A stretch of DNA of 54,528 nt from an uncultured Elusimicrobia bacterium (GTDB taxonomy: Bacteria; Elusimicrobiota; Elusimicrobia; Elusimicrobiales; UBA9959), in assembly GCA_903873295.1 (NCBI GenBank), contig CAIQNV010000089.1, positions 1-54,528 of the forward strand. Direction: 5' to 3'. Position 1 is the first letter of the stretch, and each line of letters starts with the position of its first letter. A model generated the notes under the pieces. That model was not told the DNA's origin and ran no database searches. It was given only the letters and a program-made list of their open reading frames with translations. The position numbers were made by a program, and so were the translations under genes. Positions 40,842-50,476 of the stretch are shown here, piece after piece.

Positions 40842-42179
40842 TCAGCTTTCAGGCGGCGCCGTCAGCTCCGAAGCGGACTCCAGGCCGGCGGCTACGGCCG
40901 GCACTATGCCCAGTCTGGCGTAGACCGGCTGTATTTTTTCGCGTATCCTCCCCAGTCTGGTAGAGAAAGTCAGGGCGCCGGCGATGGACAGCGCGCCGCT
41001 GAGCATGATCGTGTGAGGCGCCCCTATGCGGCTGGCTATCCAACCGGCCATTATGCTGCCGAACGGCGCCATGCCCATAAAGGCCATAGCGTAAATAGCC
41101 ATAACGCGGCCGCGTTTATCGTCATCCACCACGGTCTGGATGATAGTGTTGGAAGACGCCATCTGGCTTATCATGCCGAAACTGGCCAGCGCTATACAGG
41201 CCGCGGAAACGGGGAAGCTGCGCGACATTGAGAGGGCTATAAGGCCGGTCCCGAAAGTGAGACCGGCCGCGGGTATTCGCTTTTCAAGCCCGGCGGCGCT
41301 CTTTCTGGACGCCAGCGCGAGGGCGGCGGACAGCGCCCCGACGCCCGAGAAAGCCATCAGGAAGCCGAGCATCCTCGGGCCGCCGTGCAGTACCTCCTTG
41401 ACGAAGACAGGCATCAGCACGGTGTAAGGCATACCGGTCAGGCTGGTGAGCGCCAGCAGCAGGATCATGTACCTGATAGGCTGAAAATCGTACACATAGC
41501 TGAACCCTTCCTTAAGGCGCTTGAAAACAGCCTCGGGAGGCGGCGGCTTTTTAGGCGCCGGTACGCGCATGGCCAGCAGGGCCGCGATAACGGCCAGATA
41601 GCTGACGCCGTTAAGCAGGAAGCACGTCCCCTCGCCGACCGCGCTTATCAGAATGCCGGCCATGGAGGGGCCCAGCAGGCGCGCGCCGTTGAACATGGAG
41701 GAATTCAGGGCTATGGCATTGCCCAGGTCCTCCTTCTTCTCCACCAGCTCTATTACGAACGACTGGCGCGCCGGGATATCGAAAGAATTAACCAGCCCGA
41801 GGAAGGTGCTGAGGACTATTATATGCCAGACCTCGATCTTACCGGACAGCACCAGGTACGCCAGAGTGAAAGCCTGCAGCATCGCCAGATTCTGCGTAAC
41901 GATAAGTATTTTGTAGCGGTTGATCCGGTCGGCCAGCACGCCGGCCAGCGGGGAAAGGATAAAGACGGGGATCTGCGCGCAGAAACCGACTACGCCCAGC
42001 AGCAGCGCGGAACCGGTAAGGCTGTAGACCAGCCAGCCCATCGCGACGTTCTGCATCCAGGTTCCCACAAGGGAAATGCCCTGTCCTCCGAAGAAGAGGC
42101 GGTAATTCCTGTACTTGAAAGCCCTCAATATCAGCGATAGCCTCGAGGCGGGGGCACGGGCATCAAGGCGGAGTGTCAT
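40842..42179 (-). CDS. MFS transporter (EntS/DUF894-like)
   Basis: This 445-aa protein has twelve predicted transmembrane helices. The N-terminal half starts AFKYRNYRLFFGGQGISLVGTWMQNVAMGWLVYSLTGS, typical of the MFS_3/EntS group, with the LADRINRYKILIVTQ loop motif. Members export siderophores or drugs; the substrate is unknown here. The C-terminal tail is cytoplasmic. It overlaps the 3' end of anmK by 17 bp, suggesting a shared transcript. Confidence 0.85.
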   Translation of the reverse strand: MTLRLDARAPASRLSLILRAFKYRNYRLFFGGQGISLVGTWMQNVAMGWLVYSLTGSALLLGVVGFCAQIPVFILSPLAGVLADRINRYKILIVTQNLAMLQAFTLAYLVLSGKIEVWHIIVLSTFLGLVNSFDIPARQSFVIELVEKKEDLGNAIALNSSMFNGARLLGPSMAGILISAVGEGTCFLLNGVSYLAVIAALLAMRVPAPKKPPPPEAVFKRLKEGFSYVYDFQPIRYMILLLALTSLTGMPYTVLMPVFVKEVLHGGPRMLGFLMAFSGVGALSAALALASRKSAAGLEKRIPAAGLTFGTGLIALSMSRSFPVSAACIALASFGMISQMASSNTIIQTVVDDDKRGRVMAIYAMAFMGMAPFGSIMAGWIASRIGAPHTIMLSGALSIAGALTFSTRLGRIREKIQPVYARLGIVPAVAAGLESASELTAPPES

Positions 42180-43296
42180 TGTTGCGGGAATTGATCACTT
42201 TACCCAGCACGCGCGGACCGCGCGCGCCCGTGGCGGAGGGGCAATGGTTAGCGCGGCCCCCGGCGGCCAGCCAGGCCAGCAGGGCGAAGCAGGCCGGCTC
42301 TTTGGCCAGCGGGTGCAGGTCCAGTTCGGCGCAGCTGCGCACCCTCGCGCCGGAGGGCAGCAGAAGGGCCGCGATATTATCCATCAGAACGGGATTAAGC
42401 GCGCCGCCGCCGCTGACGACCAGCTCCCGCGTTCCGCGCGGCGCGTAACTCTTAAAAGCCAGGGCGACAGACGCCGCGGTAAAAAGGTTAAGCGTGGCCA
42501 GCAGATCGGCGGCGCATTTTTTATTAAGGCGGCCGGGGAAATGTTTTTGGATAAAGCTCAGGGAATATTCATTGCGGTCAAGCGACTTGGGCGGCCTGCG
42601 GCGGAAAAAAGGCGCTTCCAGCAGGCGATAGACTTTTTTCAGGTCCGGGCTGCCGGCGGCGGCCCAGGCCCCGCCTTTGTCGTATGCGAGTCTGCCGCCC
42701 GAGAGCCGGTAAACCGCGGTATCCATCAGCGAGTTGCCTGGGCCGGTGTCGAAGCCGAAAGTTTTAACCCCTCTTCCGACAAAGGCTATGTTGCCCACGC
42801 CGCCGATGTTCTGCAGGGCTGTGGGCTCCCCCCCTCCGTAAAGATATTCGTCCAGGAAAGGGATAAGCGGAGCGCCCTCCCCGCCCGCGGCCATGTCGGC
42901 GGGGCGAAAATCGCACACCACGGGCCGGCCGGTTTCCTCGGCGAGGAACGAGGCCTCCCCTATCTGCAGGGTGTGGCCCGGTTTTCCCGGGGCATGCCAG
43001 ACCGTCTGGCCGTGAGAGCCTATCACGGCGATGCTTTTATAAGCGATCTTGTGAGCGCGGCAGAAGCTGCGCACCATGCCGGCCCAGAGGCGGCCCAGCT
43101 CGAAATTGAGCGCTGAGAGCTCCGGCGCTTCCAGCCCGCTGGCGGCTATGATCCGCGCCTGCAGCCCGGCGGCATAAGGGTAACTGGAAAATTTCAGGAC
43201 TTTAAGACCGCGGCCCGCCGCTTCGCAAAGCGCTATCGAAAGCCCGTCGGCGGAGGTTCCGCTCATAAGCCCAAGTATTTTCGCAGGTTTGATCAT
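42163..43296 (-). CDS. anmK: Anhydro-N-acetylmuramic acid kinase AnmK
   Basis: This 377-aa enzyme phosphorylates 1,6-anhydro-MurNAc recovered from peptidoglycan turnover to MurNAc-6-phosphate. Features are the starting LGLMSGTSADGLSIALCE, IAVIGSHGQTVWHAPG, the ALQNIGGVGNIAFVGRG segment and FDTGPGNSLMD. The partner etherase MurQ is not in this window. It is the gene after the Nudix hydrolase in the cys operon direction, with 20 bp between them. Confidence 0.95.
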   Translation of the reverse strand: MIKPAKILGLMSGTSADGLSIALCEAAGRGLKVLKFSSYPYAAGLQARIIAASGLEAPELSALNFELGRLWAGMVRSFCRAHKIAYKSIAVIGSHGQTVWHAPGKPGHTLQIGEASFLAEETGRPVVCDFRPADMAAGGEGAPLIPFLDEYLYGGGEPTALQNIGGVGNIAFVGRGVKTFGFDTGPGNSLMDTAVYRLSGGRLAYDKGGAWAAAGSPDLKKVYRLLEAPFFRRRPPKSLDRNEYSLSFIQKHFPGRLNKKCAADLLATLNLFTAASVALAFKSYAPRGTRELVVSGGGALNPVLMDNIAALLLPSGARVRSCAELDLHPLAKEPACFALLAWLAAGGRANHCPSATGARGPRVLGKVINSRNNDTPP

Positions 43297-43316
43297 AATT
43301 CAAGCGGCACTCGTTC

Positions 43317-43775
43317 TCAGTATTTTACCACGCCGTGCTTCACAAGGCGGCCGTCCCTGTACTGGAACTTGCCGGAGAAATAACCGCGGCGCTTAAGCAG
43401 CGGCAGAAAAACCCTGTCGCCCTCCCAGAGATCCAGCTTCAGCAGGTCGCGGTCTTTTATCCAGGCCAGGTTCCCCTCGTCGGAATCAAGCAGGCGGCCC
43501 GTGAACTTTGAAGCGGTAAAAACAAAAACATACCAATCCTCGCCCCCGGCGAAGTCGGGAAAAGTTAGCACGCCTTTCAGCAGCGGGTCCTTTATCTTCA
43601 GGCCGGCCTCTTCGAGGATCTCGCGTTTTACGCAATCCTCCGGAGATTCGCCCCGCTCGAATTTGCCGCCCAGCCCGTTCCATTTCCCCTCGTGCACATC
43701 GTCCCGTTTCTTAACGCGGTGCAGCATGAGGGTCTTTCCGCCCTCGCGGACATAGCACAGGGTAGCGAGTTTCAT
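43317..43775 (-). CDS. Nudix hydrolase (8-oxo-dGTP diphosphatase type)
   Basis: This 152-aa protein holds a complete Nudix box: G37-x5-E43-x7-RE(51-52)-x2-EE(55-56)-x-G58 in GGKFERGESPEDCVKREILEEAGL, split at the family spacing. The rest resembles MutT/MTH1-type enzymes that clean the nucleotide pool. Substrate is not fixed by motif. It lies 8 bp after cysK and before anmK. Confidence 0.88.
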   Translation of the reverse strand: MKLATLCYVREGGKTLMLHRVKKRDDVHEGKWNGLGGKFERGESPEDCVKREILEEAGLKIKDPLLKGVLTFPDFAGGEDWYVFVFTASKFTGRLLDSDEGNLAWIKDRDLLKLDLWEGDRVFLPLLKRRGYFSGKFQYRDGRLVKHGVVKY

Positions 43776-43783
43776 GTCCGGTC

Positions 43784-44710
43784 CTATTTCAGATCTTCGA
43801 ACAGCCAGGTGCTCAGGTAGCGCTCGCCGGTGTCGGGGAGCACGACCACTATCGTCTTTCCGGCTGAATCCGGCCTGCCGGCTATTTCCACGGCGGCGTG
43901 CATGGCGGCCCCCGAAGAAATGCCGGCCAGGACGCCTTCCTCGGCCATCAGGCGGCGGGCCATGGCGCCGGCGGCGGCCTCTTCCACTTTCACCACTTCG
44001 TCAAGCAGGCTCCTGTCCACGTTCTCGGGGATGAAATTAGCGCCTATGCCCTGTATCTTGTGCGGACCCGCCTTCCCGCCCGAAAGCATCGGGGAAGCCG
44101 CCGGTTCAGCGGCTACTATCCTCAGCCCCGGCCGGCGCTTTTTAAGCGCGCGGGCCACCCCGGTAATGGTTCCGCCCGTGCCTACCCCGGCCACGAAAAT
44201 ATCAATTTTTCCGTCGGTATCCGCCCAGATCTCCTCGGCGGTGGTGCGCTCGTGTATGGCCGGGTTGGCCGGGTTGGAGAACTGCCTGGGCATGAAAGCC
44301 CCGGGATTGGCGGCAAGTATTTCTTCCGCCTTGGCCACGGTGCCCGCCATGCCGGCGGGACCGGGGGTCAGCACAATTTGCGCGCCGAAGGCCTGCATGA
44401 TCTTACGGCGTTCCACGCTCATGGTCTCCGGCATGGTGAGCGTAAGCTTATAGCCCCTTATCGCGCAGAGCCAGGCCAGGCCTATGCCGGTATTGCCGCT
44501 GGTGGGTTCCACCACCATCACGCCCGGCCTTAGCAGACCCCGGTCCTCCGCGTCTTTGATCATGCCCCAGGCGGCCCTGTCCTTGACGCTCGAAGAAGGA
44601 TTGAAGAATTCAAGCTTGGCCAGCAGCAGGGCCGAATTACCGGCCAGCCGGTTTATTTTCACCAGCGGAGTGCGGCCGATAAGGCCGCTCATATCTTCGG
44701 CGTATTTCAT
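43784..44710 (-). CDS. cysK: Cysteine synthase (O-acetylserine sulfhydrylase)
   Basis: This 308-aa PLP enzyme makes cysteine from O-acetylserine and sulfide. The PLP Lys43 is in [13 protein letters not shown]. The loop [12 protein letters not shown] and the glycine-rich phosphate site GTGGTITGV are present. The ATG at 44710 overlaps the cysE stop by 4 bp and has an AAGGAAA site, giving the conserved [17 protein letters not shown] start. Type A versus B is unresolved. Confidence 0.95.
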   Translation of the reverse strand: MKYAEDMSGLIGRTPLVKINRLAGNSALLLAKLEFFNPSSSVKDRAAWGMIKDAEDRGLLRPGVMVVEPTSGNTGIGLAWLCAIRGYKLTLTMPETMSVERRKIMQAFGAQIVLTPGPAGMAGTVAKAEEILAANPGAFMPRQFSNPANPAIHERTTAEEIWADTDGKIDIFVAGVGTGGTITGVARALKKRRPGLRIVAAEPAASPMLSGGKAGPHKIQGIGANFIPENVDRSLLDEVVKVEEAAAGAMARRLMAEEGVLAGISSGAAMHAAVEIAGRPDSAGKTIVVVLPDTGERYLSTWLFEDLK

Positions 44711-45327
44711 TTTTTTGTTATTTCCTTTTTCAGCTCGTCCAGCTGGCGCTGGACTCGGCGCATTTCCTCGCTGCAATAGTCAGGCAGCTTATTATGGTCC
44801 AACTGGGCCCGGGCCGGCGCTCCGCCGCGCGCGCTGTGCGCCGGGATGCCGAACACCGTGGTGTCCGGCGGAACCTCGTTGAGGACCACGGAGCCAGCGC
44901 CAATGCGCGAGCGGTCGCCTATTTTAATGGCGCCGAGTATAGTGGCGCCGGCGCCCACTACCACGCCTTTGCCCAGCGTCGGGTGCCGCTTTTTGTGTTC
45001 GAGCGAAGTTCCGCCCAGGACCACGCCCTGATACAGCAGCACGTCGTCGCCTATCTCCGTAGTCTCGCCGATCACTACGCCCATGCCGTGGTCTATGAAG
45101 AAGCGGCGGCCTATTTCAGCGCCGGGATGTATCTCCACTCCGGTAAGGAACCGCGCCAGGTGGGACAGGAGACGCGCCGGGAAATACAGTCCCGCTTTCC
45201 AGAGCCAATGCGCCTGGCGGTACAGCCACACGGCATGCAGGCCCGGGTAACAGAAAAGCACTTCCGCAAAACTCCTGGCGGCGGGGTCCTTTTCAAATAC
45301 CGTCTTTATGTCCTCGGCGAAATTCAT
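44707..45327 (-). CDS. cysE: Serine O-acetyltransferase
   Basis: This 206-aa protein has an N-terminal helical part and a left-handed beta-helix of hexapeptide repeats ([33 protein letters not shown] and later [28 protein letters not shown]). The active His are in DHGMGVVIG and [11 protein letters not shown]. It makes O-acetylserine for CysK. The ATG at 45327 has a GGAGCAAAGGAAA site; an in-frame start at 45372 would add 15 residues. The C-terminus lacks the long tail that binds CysK in enterobacteria, so complex formation is uncertain. Confidence 0.93.
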   Translation of the reverse strand: MNFAEDIKTVFEKDPAARSFAEVLFCYPGLHAVWLYRQAHWLWKAGLYFPARLLSHLARFLTGVEIHPGAEIGRRFFIDHGMGVVIGETTEIGDDVLLYQGVVLGGTSLEHKKRHPTLGKGVVVGAGATILGAIKIGDRSRIGAGSVVLNEVPPDTTVFGIPAHSARGGAPARAQLDHNKLPDYCSEEMRRVQRQLDELKKEITKK

Positions 45328-45428
45328 TTTTTCCTTTGCTCCGGGATTTTTTCTCACCGTATTTTCTATCACCGCGCAAAAGTATTATATAATTTTTATA
45401 TTACGCCACCCGCTTAAGGAGAATTATA
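45328..45428. other. cysE-argF divergent intergenic region
   Basis: The 101 bp hold TATAAT at about 45391-45396 on the plus strand, a probable -10 for argF, without a good -35. An AAGGAG site precedes the argF ATG. No operator is recognised. Confidence 0.4.
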
Positions 45429-46433
45429 ATGGGATTCAATCTGAGAGACAGGCACTTCCTCAAAGAGCTCGACTTCACGAAAGAAGAACTGGTTTTCCTT
45501 CTTAAATTGTCGAAGGACCTCAAAGCCGCGAAATACGCGGGCACCGAGCAGCAAAGACTGGCAGGAAAGAACATCGCCCTTATATTCGAAAAGTCCTCCA
45601 CCCGCACGCGCTGCGCTTTCGAGGTGGCAGCGCACGACCAGGGCGCCCATGTGACCTACCTTGAGCCGACCGGCAGCCAGATGGGGCACAAGGAAACGGT
45701 TAAGGACACCGCCCGTGTTCTGGGCAGGATGTACGACGGCATCGAATACCGCGGCTTCGGCCAGGCGATAGTGGAAGAGCTGGCTAAATTCGCCGGCGTC
45801 CCCGTCTGGAACGGCCTGACCAACGAATGGCATCCGACCCAGATGCTGGCCGACGTGCTGACCATGACGGAGCACTGCACCAAGCCTTTAGAGAAGATCT
45901 CCTACGCGTATCTCGGCGACGCCAGATTCAATATGGGCCGCTCCCTGCTGGTTATCGGCTCTATCCTCGGCATGGACGTGCGCATCTGCGCCCCGAAGGG
46001 CCTCCAGCCCGACGCGGAGCTGGTCGCCGCCTGCAAGGAGATAGCCGGAACCTCCGGCGCCCGCATCACCGTTACCGACAAGGTGGACACGGCCGTAAAG
46101 GGAGCGGATTTCATCCATACCGATGTCTGGGTGTCCATGGGCGAACCCAAGGAAGTGTGGGCAGAGCGCATAAAGCTCCTGAAGCCCTACCAAGTCAACC
46201 CGTCGGTCATAAAGAGATCCGGCAATAAGAACGTCAAGTTCATGCACTGCCTGCCGGCTTTCCATAACGCGGACACCAAAGTGGGCAAACAGGTGTCCGA
46301 GGAGTTCGGCCTGAAGAACGGCATCGAGGTCACCGAAGAGGTGTTCGAATCGAAAGCCTGCATCGCCTTCGACCAGGCTGAGAACCGCATGCACACCATC
46401 AAAGCCGTAATGGTCGCAACCCTCGGGCGCTGA
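45429..46433 (+). CDS. argF: Ornithine carbamoyltransferase
   Basis: This 334-aa enzyme makes citrulline from ornithine and carbamoyl phosphate. The carbamoyl-phosphate site [13 protein letters not shown], the HPTQ motif ([15 protein letters not shown]), and the ornithine/catalytic motif [10 protein letters not shown] are all present. Length and the [14 protein letters not shown] segment match E. coli-type OTC. No other arginine genes are adjacent, so anabolic versus catabolic use is open. A clear AAGGAG site precedes the ATG. Confidence 0.96.
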   Translation: MGFNLRDRHFLKELDFTKEELVFLLKLSKDLKAAKYAGTEQQRLAGKNIALIFEKSSTRTRCAFEVAAHDQGAHVTYLEPTGSQMGHKETVKDTARVLGRMYDGIEYRGFGQAIVEELAKFAGVPVWNGLTNEWHPTQMLADVLTMTEHCTKPLEKISYAYLGDARFNMGRSLLVIGSILGMDVRICAPKGLQPDAELVAACKEIAGTSGARITVTDKVDTAVKGADFIHTDVWVSMGEPKEVWAERIKLLKPYQVNPSVIKRSGNKNVKFMHCLPAFHNADTKVGKQVSEEFGLKNGIEVTEEVFESKACIAFDQAENRMHTIKAVMVATLGR

Positions 46434-46461
46434 ACCGAAGCCGCCGGCACGGGCGGGAACA

Positions 46462-46499
46462 ATGAGGAAGGCCGGGACAACTGTCCCGGCCTTCCTCAT
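46462..46499. other. Long perfect hairpin between argF and tldE
   Basis: Arms 46462-46478 and 46483-46499 are fully complementary (ATGAGGAAGGCCGGGAC core). No T-tract follows on either strand, so this is not a classical rho-independent terminator. It sits between convergent genes and probably blocks read-through or processes 3' ends. Confidence 0.6.
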
Positions 46500-46515
46500 G
46501 CTCCGGCGCAAGCGG

Positions 46516-47808
46516 CTAGAACTCCGTCTTGCTGACGAAGTTGAAGTCCTTGACCGTTATCGGGGGGATGGAGGTGAATACCATCGACTTTTCTTTCCCT
46601 ATCTCCGCCGTATTGAGCAGCAGGTCGAAAACGCTCTGGTTGAAGCGGAAATTATTAACGCTCCCGGCCAGCTTCCCGTCCTTTATCCTGAAAAGGCCGT
46701 CCCTGGTCATGCCGGTAAAGATGCCGTCCATAAGGTCCACCAGGCGTATATACCAGAAGCTGTTGACATACAGCCCGTTCTCCACTCCGGAGATGAGCGT
46801 GTCCAGAGGTTTCTCCGTTCCTTTAAAAATGACGCTGCCGGGCGCTCTCCCTGTCGCCCGGACGCCCTTCTTCCCGGCATAGAACCGGGAGTACCAGGGG
46901 CTGGCCAGCTTGCCGTCCCTGATCATATCGAAGTCGATATAAGGCATGGCGTCCCCGGCGGAGAACGGGAACAGGCTGGACTTTTCATGGTCGGGCCTGG
47001 AGTAAATATGTATCGCCTCGTCCGCGATGCGCGCGCCGGGCCTTTTCGACAGGGCGGACCGGCCCTCGTCTATGGCTTTAGCGTCCATATTGTACCAGAG
47101 GAACGCCATCAGCAGCTCCTCTACGGCCGAGGGAGAGAGCACCACCGTGTATTTACCCGGCTCCAGCGGGGCCGGGTCCTTTGAGAGGCGGGTCTTGGCG
47201 ATGATATCCGAGACGAAGGCCTTCCCGTCATAGCCGGAAAAGTCTTTGGAGAAGTGCGCGTCCTTAAAAGAGGAATTCCCGGTCATGGCCGTGAGCGAAA
47301 AGACCGAATAGCAGTTGCTGTGACAGGCGCGCACGCCTTTATTGTTGTAAACCGCCACCGTGTAAGGATTGGTGGAAAGGCTTCCGGCGGAGTTCAGCCC
47401 GGCCTTTTTGAGCTCGCCGAACGCGTCCCGGAGGATGCCGTATTTTTTCTCTTCCGTGAATTCGCCGAAGACCGGCTTGAAGTTTTTTGTGGCCCGCGCC
47501 TCCTCCGTAGTCACCGGAGGCATATATTCCGGGTCTTTCGGCAGCAGCTTCGCCGCCTCGTAAGCTTTTTTCACCGCGTATTTTATCCCGTCCTCGGACA
47601 AATCGTTGGTTTTGTAGGCGCCGGTCCTGCCCTCGTAGCCGACCTCGGCCTTCACCTCTTCGTCGAGCTTGAAGAGGTTTTCCCTGTTCACGGAGTTATT
47701 GGAGAACCTTATGTGGTGCGTCTCGGCCTTTTCGTAGGAGAGAACGACGTGGTCGGTCACCGGCTCTTTCAGGATCTTTTCCAGGATGAGATTCGTCTTG
47801 TTCATCAT
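46516..47808 (-). CDS. tldE: TldE/PmbA subunit of TldD/TldE protease
   Basis: This 430-aa protein is the non-catalytic subunit of the TldD-TldE metalloprotease. It matches PmbA (RFSNNSVNRENLF, YEGRTGAYKTNDL, the VVLSPSAVEELL segment and the GSVNNFRFNQSVFDLL C-terminal part) and has no HExxxH motif. The complex trims peptides, including leader-derived ones in microcin maturation. It overlaps tldD by 4 bp. Confidence 0.9.
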   Translation of the reverse strand: MMNKTNLILEKILKEPVTDHVVLSYEKAETHHIRFSNNSVNRENLFKLDEEVKAEVGYEGRTGAYKTNDLSEDGIKYAVKKAYEAAKLLPKDPEYMPPVTTEEARATKNFKPVFGEFTEEKKYGILRDAFGELKKAGLNSAGSLSTNPYTVAVYNNKGVRACHSNCYSVFSLTAMTGNSSFKDAHFSKDFSGYDGKAFVSDIIAKTRLSKDPAPLEPGKYTVVLSPSAVEELLMAFLWYNMDAKAIDEGRSALSKRPGARIADEAIHIYSRPDHEKSSLFPFSAGDAMPYIDFDMIRDGKLASPWYSRFYAGKKGVRATGRAPGSVIFKGTEKPLDTLISGVENGLYVNSFWYIRLVDLMDGIFTGMTRDGLFRIKDGKLAGSVNNFRFNQSVFDLLLNTAEIGKEKSMVFTSIPPITVKDFNFVSKTEF

Positions 47809-49241
47809 TTCGCCCTCCTGACCATGATATTGCGGAACCTCGCCGGGCTGGCGCCGTGCGTCATCTGGGCCGCCTGCATGGGATCGCCCTTGCCGCAGGT
47901 GATGAACCCCGCCCTTTTGAAAGCCCGCTCGTCGGCGATGGCGTCGCAGCTGCGCCAGAATTCGTAGGAGATGGCGTTATAGACCACGTTCTTAAGCATG
48001 CCCGTAAGCTTCCCCTTTTTTATCTCCCAGAAAGCGTCGCCGCCGAACTGCATATTAAGCCGCATCTGGTCGATGCTGAACGAGCCCATGCCCTCGATAT
48101 AGATCCCGTCTTCCGTGTCCGCTATCAGCTCCTCCGCCGTGAGCGGCTTCCCGCCGGGCGCGAGATAAAGGTTGGGCATCCGGGTGATGGGCACATCGGA
48201 GTATTTGGTGGCCCTGGTGGTGCCGTTGGCGCGCGGCATCTTCATCCTGTGAGCCAGCTCCCGGTTCACCACGTACCCGGAAAGTATCCCGTCTTTAACG
48301 ATATGCCACTTCTGGCATTCCACTCCTTCGTCGTCGTAGCCGCAGCTCGCGAGGCCCCCCTCGAGAGTATTGTCGGCCACCAGGTTGACTATCTCCGAGC
48401 CGTACTTGAAAGTATTAAGCTTGTCCATGGTGGCGAAGCTCCTGCCGGCGCAGGACTCCTCGTAGCCCAGGACGCGGTCCAGCTCCGTCGGATGGCCCAC
48501 GGATTCGTGCATGGTAAGGGCAAGGTGCTCGGGGTCGAGGATGAGGGTCGCGGGGCCGCTTTCGCAGGATCTGGCGAAGCAGTGTTCGCGGGCCTGCGCG
48601 GCTATTCTCTCGGCGTTAGCCCTGAAATCAAGGCCCCTGAAATATTCGTAGCCGGCGTTCATCGGCGCGGGCCAGTAATGCCGCGACTTCACCTCGCCGT
48701 TCGCTTTGGCCGTAGCCTCTATCTGAGGAAGTATCGTAAAGACATCGGTCTCTATGAGCGAATCTTCCGTATTCGCGTATTTTTTCTTTATGTTCCTTAG
48801 CACGAGATAGGAGCCCGCCTTGATAATATCCTTCCCCTTCAGGATCGTTTCGCCCGCCTGTATAAGTACGCCGGCGGCATCGCTCATGTCTACCAGGAAC
48901 GGGTCTTCTTTTATTTTGGTCGCGAATTTCGCCACGTGTTTCGGCTCGGCGGCCAGCTCGACTTTCCCCGCGGCGGAGCTGTCGGCGTACCTGGCGAGGG
49001 ACAGCGCCTTGTCGGCCGTTCTCCTGAGGGAGTCGAGGTCCACGGCGCTCGTGGAAGCGTAGCCCCAGCCGTTCTCATAGAGCACTTTTATGCCGACGCC
49101 CGAAACGTTCTGCTCGGTGATCTGTTCGACGCGGGTGTCTTCCGTCGCTATTTCCCGCTCGCGGAAAAGATGTTCCCGCGCGTCCGCGAAGCGGACCTTT
49201 TTCCCTTTCAGATAGCTTATGATCTCCCGGAGGTTGTCCAT
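47805..49241 (-). CDS. tldD: TldD catalytic subunit
   Basis: This 478-aa protein contains the zinc motif HESVGH (His245, Glu246, His250) in ALTMHESVGHPTELDRVLGYEES, as in TldD, and the later GMGSFSIDQMRLN and GKGDPMQAAQMTHGASPARF segments. It forms a heterodimer with TldE and degrades unfolded or small peptides. It has an AGGGGA site. No linked RiPP precursor is recognised in the neighbourhood. Confidence 0.93.
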   Translation of the reverse strand: MDNLREIISYLKGKKVRFADAREHLFREREIATEDTRVEQITEQNVSGVGIKVLYENGWGYASTSAVDLDSLRRTADKALSLARYADSSAAGKVELAAEPKHVAKFATKIKEDPFLVDMSDAAGVLIQAGETILKGKDIIKAGSYLVLRNIKKKYANTEDSLIETDVFTILPQIEATAKANGEVKSRHYWPAPMNAGYEYFRGLDFRANAERIAAQAREHCFARSCESGPATLILDPEHLALTMHESVGHPTELDRVLGYEESCAGRSFATMDKLNTFKYGSEIVNLVADNTLEGGLASCGYDDEGVECQKWHIVKDGILSGYVVNRELAHRMKMPRANGTTRATKYSDVPITRMPNLYLAPGGKPLTAEELIADTEDGIYIEGMGSFSIDQMRLNMQFGGDAFWEIKKGKLTGMLKNVVYNAISYEFWRSCDAIADERAFKRAGFITCGKGDPMQAAQMTHGASPARFRNIMVRRAK

Positions 49242-49351
49242 ATAGTCCCCTATAGTCCGCAGGCGGCTTTAACGAGGCTTGTCCAGAATATAATACAAAA
49301 AATGGTCAGACTATCCCGCAAGGCGGACCTGCGGTCGGACCAAAAAAGAAA

Positions 49352-49369
49352 CCCGGGGCTTGTCCCGGG
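49352..49369 (-). terminator. Terminator downstream of the secreted-protein gene
   Basis: Read on the minus strand, CCCGGG arms (49364-49369 and 49352-49357) are followed by TTTCTTTTTT. It ends the gene at 49401-50300. Confidence 0.75.
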
Positions 49370-49400
49370 CTCCTTTCCAGCGGCTTATGGCGCCTGACCG

Positions 49401-50300
49401 TCACAGTCTGTAAATATCCAGCGTGCCGCCTTCCAGCCTGAAGCCGTAATCTTTCTCGAACGAGGGGAAGGCAGTTCCGGAGGGCTTTATATCGGAAGCG
49501 TTAAAAATGAAGTAGGAAGCCGCGTCCACGACCGGGAACGGGATCATCAGCACCAGCATTTTCTGGGTGAAATTAACGCCTTGGGGGCCCTGCACTATTT
49601 CGTTGCCGTAAGCCAGCTTGTAAACCTTGCCCAGCTTAACATCCACGCCCATGGCCGCCACGCCGTCCCCGACCTGTTTAAGGGAGGAGTTCAGCGCCAC
49701 GCCGCGGGGCCCTTTGACCTCCAGTCTGCTGTTCTCGGGGGTGGAAGCGTTGGCGTATATCTTCACCACGTATTTTTCTCCGTCTATGGTGACGGTCTTT
49801 GAGCCGCTGTAAAGGATGCCCCAATTAAGGATATCAACGGCCCGCACGAAGAAACTCTCGTTCTTGCCGGTGGTCAGCACAAGGAAAAACTTGTCCTTTT
49901 CGGCGCAGGAGCTGCCGCCGTCCGGGCAATTTGAAGCTTTGGTGCCGCTGACATACACTTTTGTGCCGGCTCCGGTGGTAAAAATAATAGCGGGCTTTAA
50001 GTAGGCGTTCTTTATGGACTCCAGCTTTACGGAAACCACGGCAGCCGTTCTAGCGCCTTTTCTGATCACCAGCATTTCAGGCCTGGGCGTTTCGCCGTAG
50101 CCGAAGTAGCGGAAAAGACCCAGGTCCCTGGCTTCAGACTGCGCGGCGGCTTCGGAGGAGGGAGCCGGAACCTCCGGCAGGCCGACAGTTTCAGCGCCCA
50201 GGCCGGCGGAGTTTAAAACTCCGCTTTCCACCGCGAAGACGCAGGAAATAAAGTTAAAGGATAAAAGTCCCGCTGTCGCAACCTTGGTAAAATTTATCAT
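49401..50300 (-). CDS. Secreted protein of unknown function
   Basis: This 299-aa protein has a signal peptide (about 1-24, ending FISCVFA). The mature part has beta-rich segments with VIRKGARTAAVVSVKLESI, a possible disulfide (Cys in ASNCPDGGSSCAEKD), and a C-terminus GGTLDIYRL. No family is recognised. It has an AGGAG ribosome binding site. It lies between tldD and the MFS gene; codon use and GC are like its neighbours. Confidence 0.7.
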   Translation of the reverse strand: MINFTKVATAGLLSFNFISCVFAVESGVLNSAGLGAETVGLPEVPAPSSEAAAQSEARDLGLFRYFGYGETPRPEMLVIRKGARTAAVVSVKLESIKNAYLKPAIIFTTGAGTKVYVSGTKASNCPDGGSSCAEKDKFFLVLTTGKNESFFVRAVDILNWGILYSGSKTVTIDGEKYVVKIYANASTPENSRLEVKGPRGVALNSSLKQVGDGVAAMGVDVKLGKVYKLAYGNEIVQGPQGVNFTQKMLVLMIPFPVVDAASYFIFNASDIKPSGTAFPSFEKDYGFRLEGGTLDIYRL

Positions 50301-50368
50301 TTTAAAACTCTCCTGATATAATTTTTTATACCGTCACCCTATTTATACCACAGAAAAACACACAGCGC

Positions 50369-50406
50369 AAGACCTATAGGTCTTGTCTTGTCAAGACAAA
50401 GGACCT
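50369..50406. repeat. Twin overlapping palindromes
   Basis: AAGACCTATAGGTCTT (50369-50384) is a perfect palindrome. Next, TTGTCTTG-T-CAAGACAA (50383-50399) is a second. A larger hairpin (50378-50406, AGGTC...GGACCT, two 1-nt bulges) competes with the first. The sequence is AT-richer than its surroundings. It may be an operator, a processing site or an alternative-fold RNA element. Confidence 0.55.
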
Positions 50407-50476
50407 GCTTCTGCATAGGCACAAAGGCCCATATTCTTAAGCGGGGAGCGGACAGGGGAACAGGCAGCCGCGGAAA

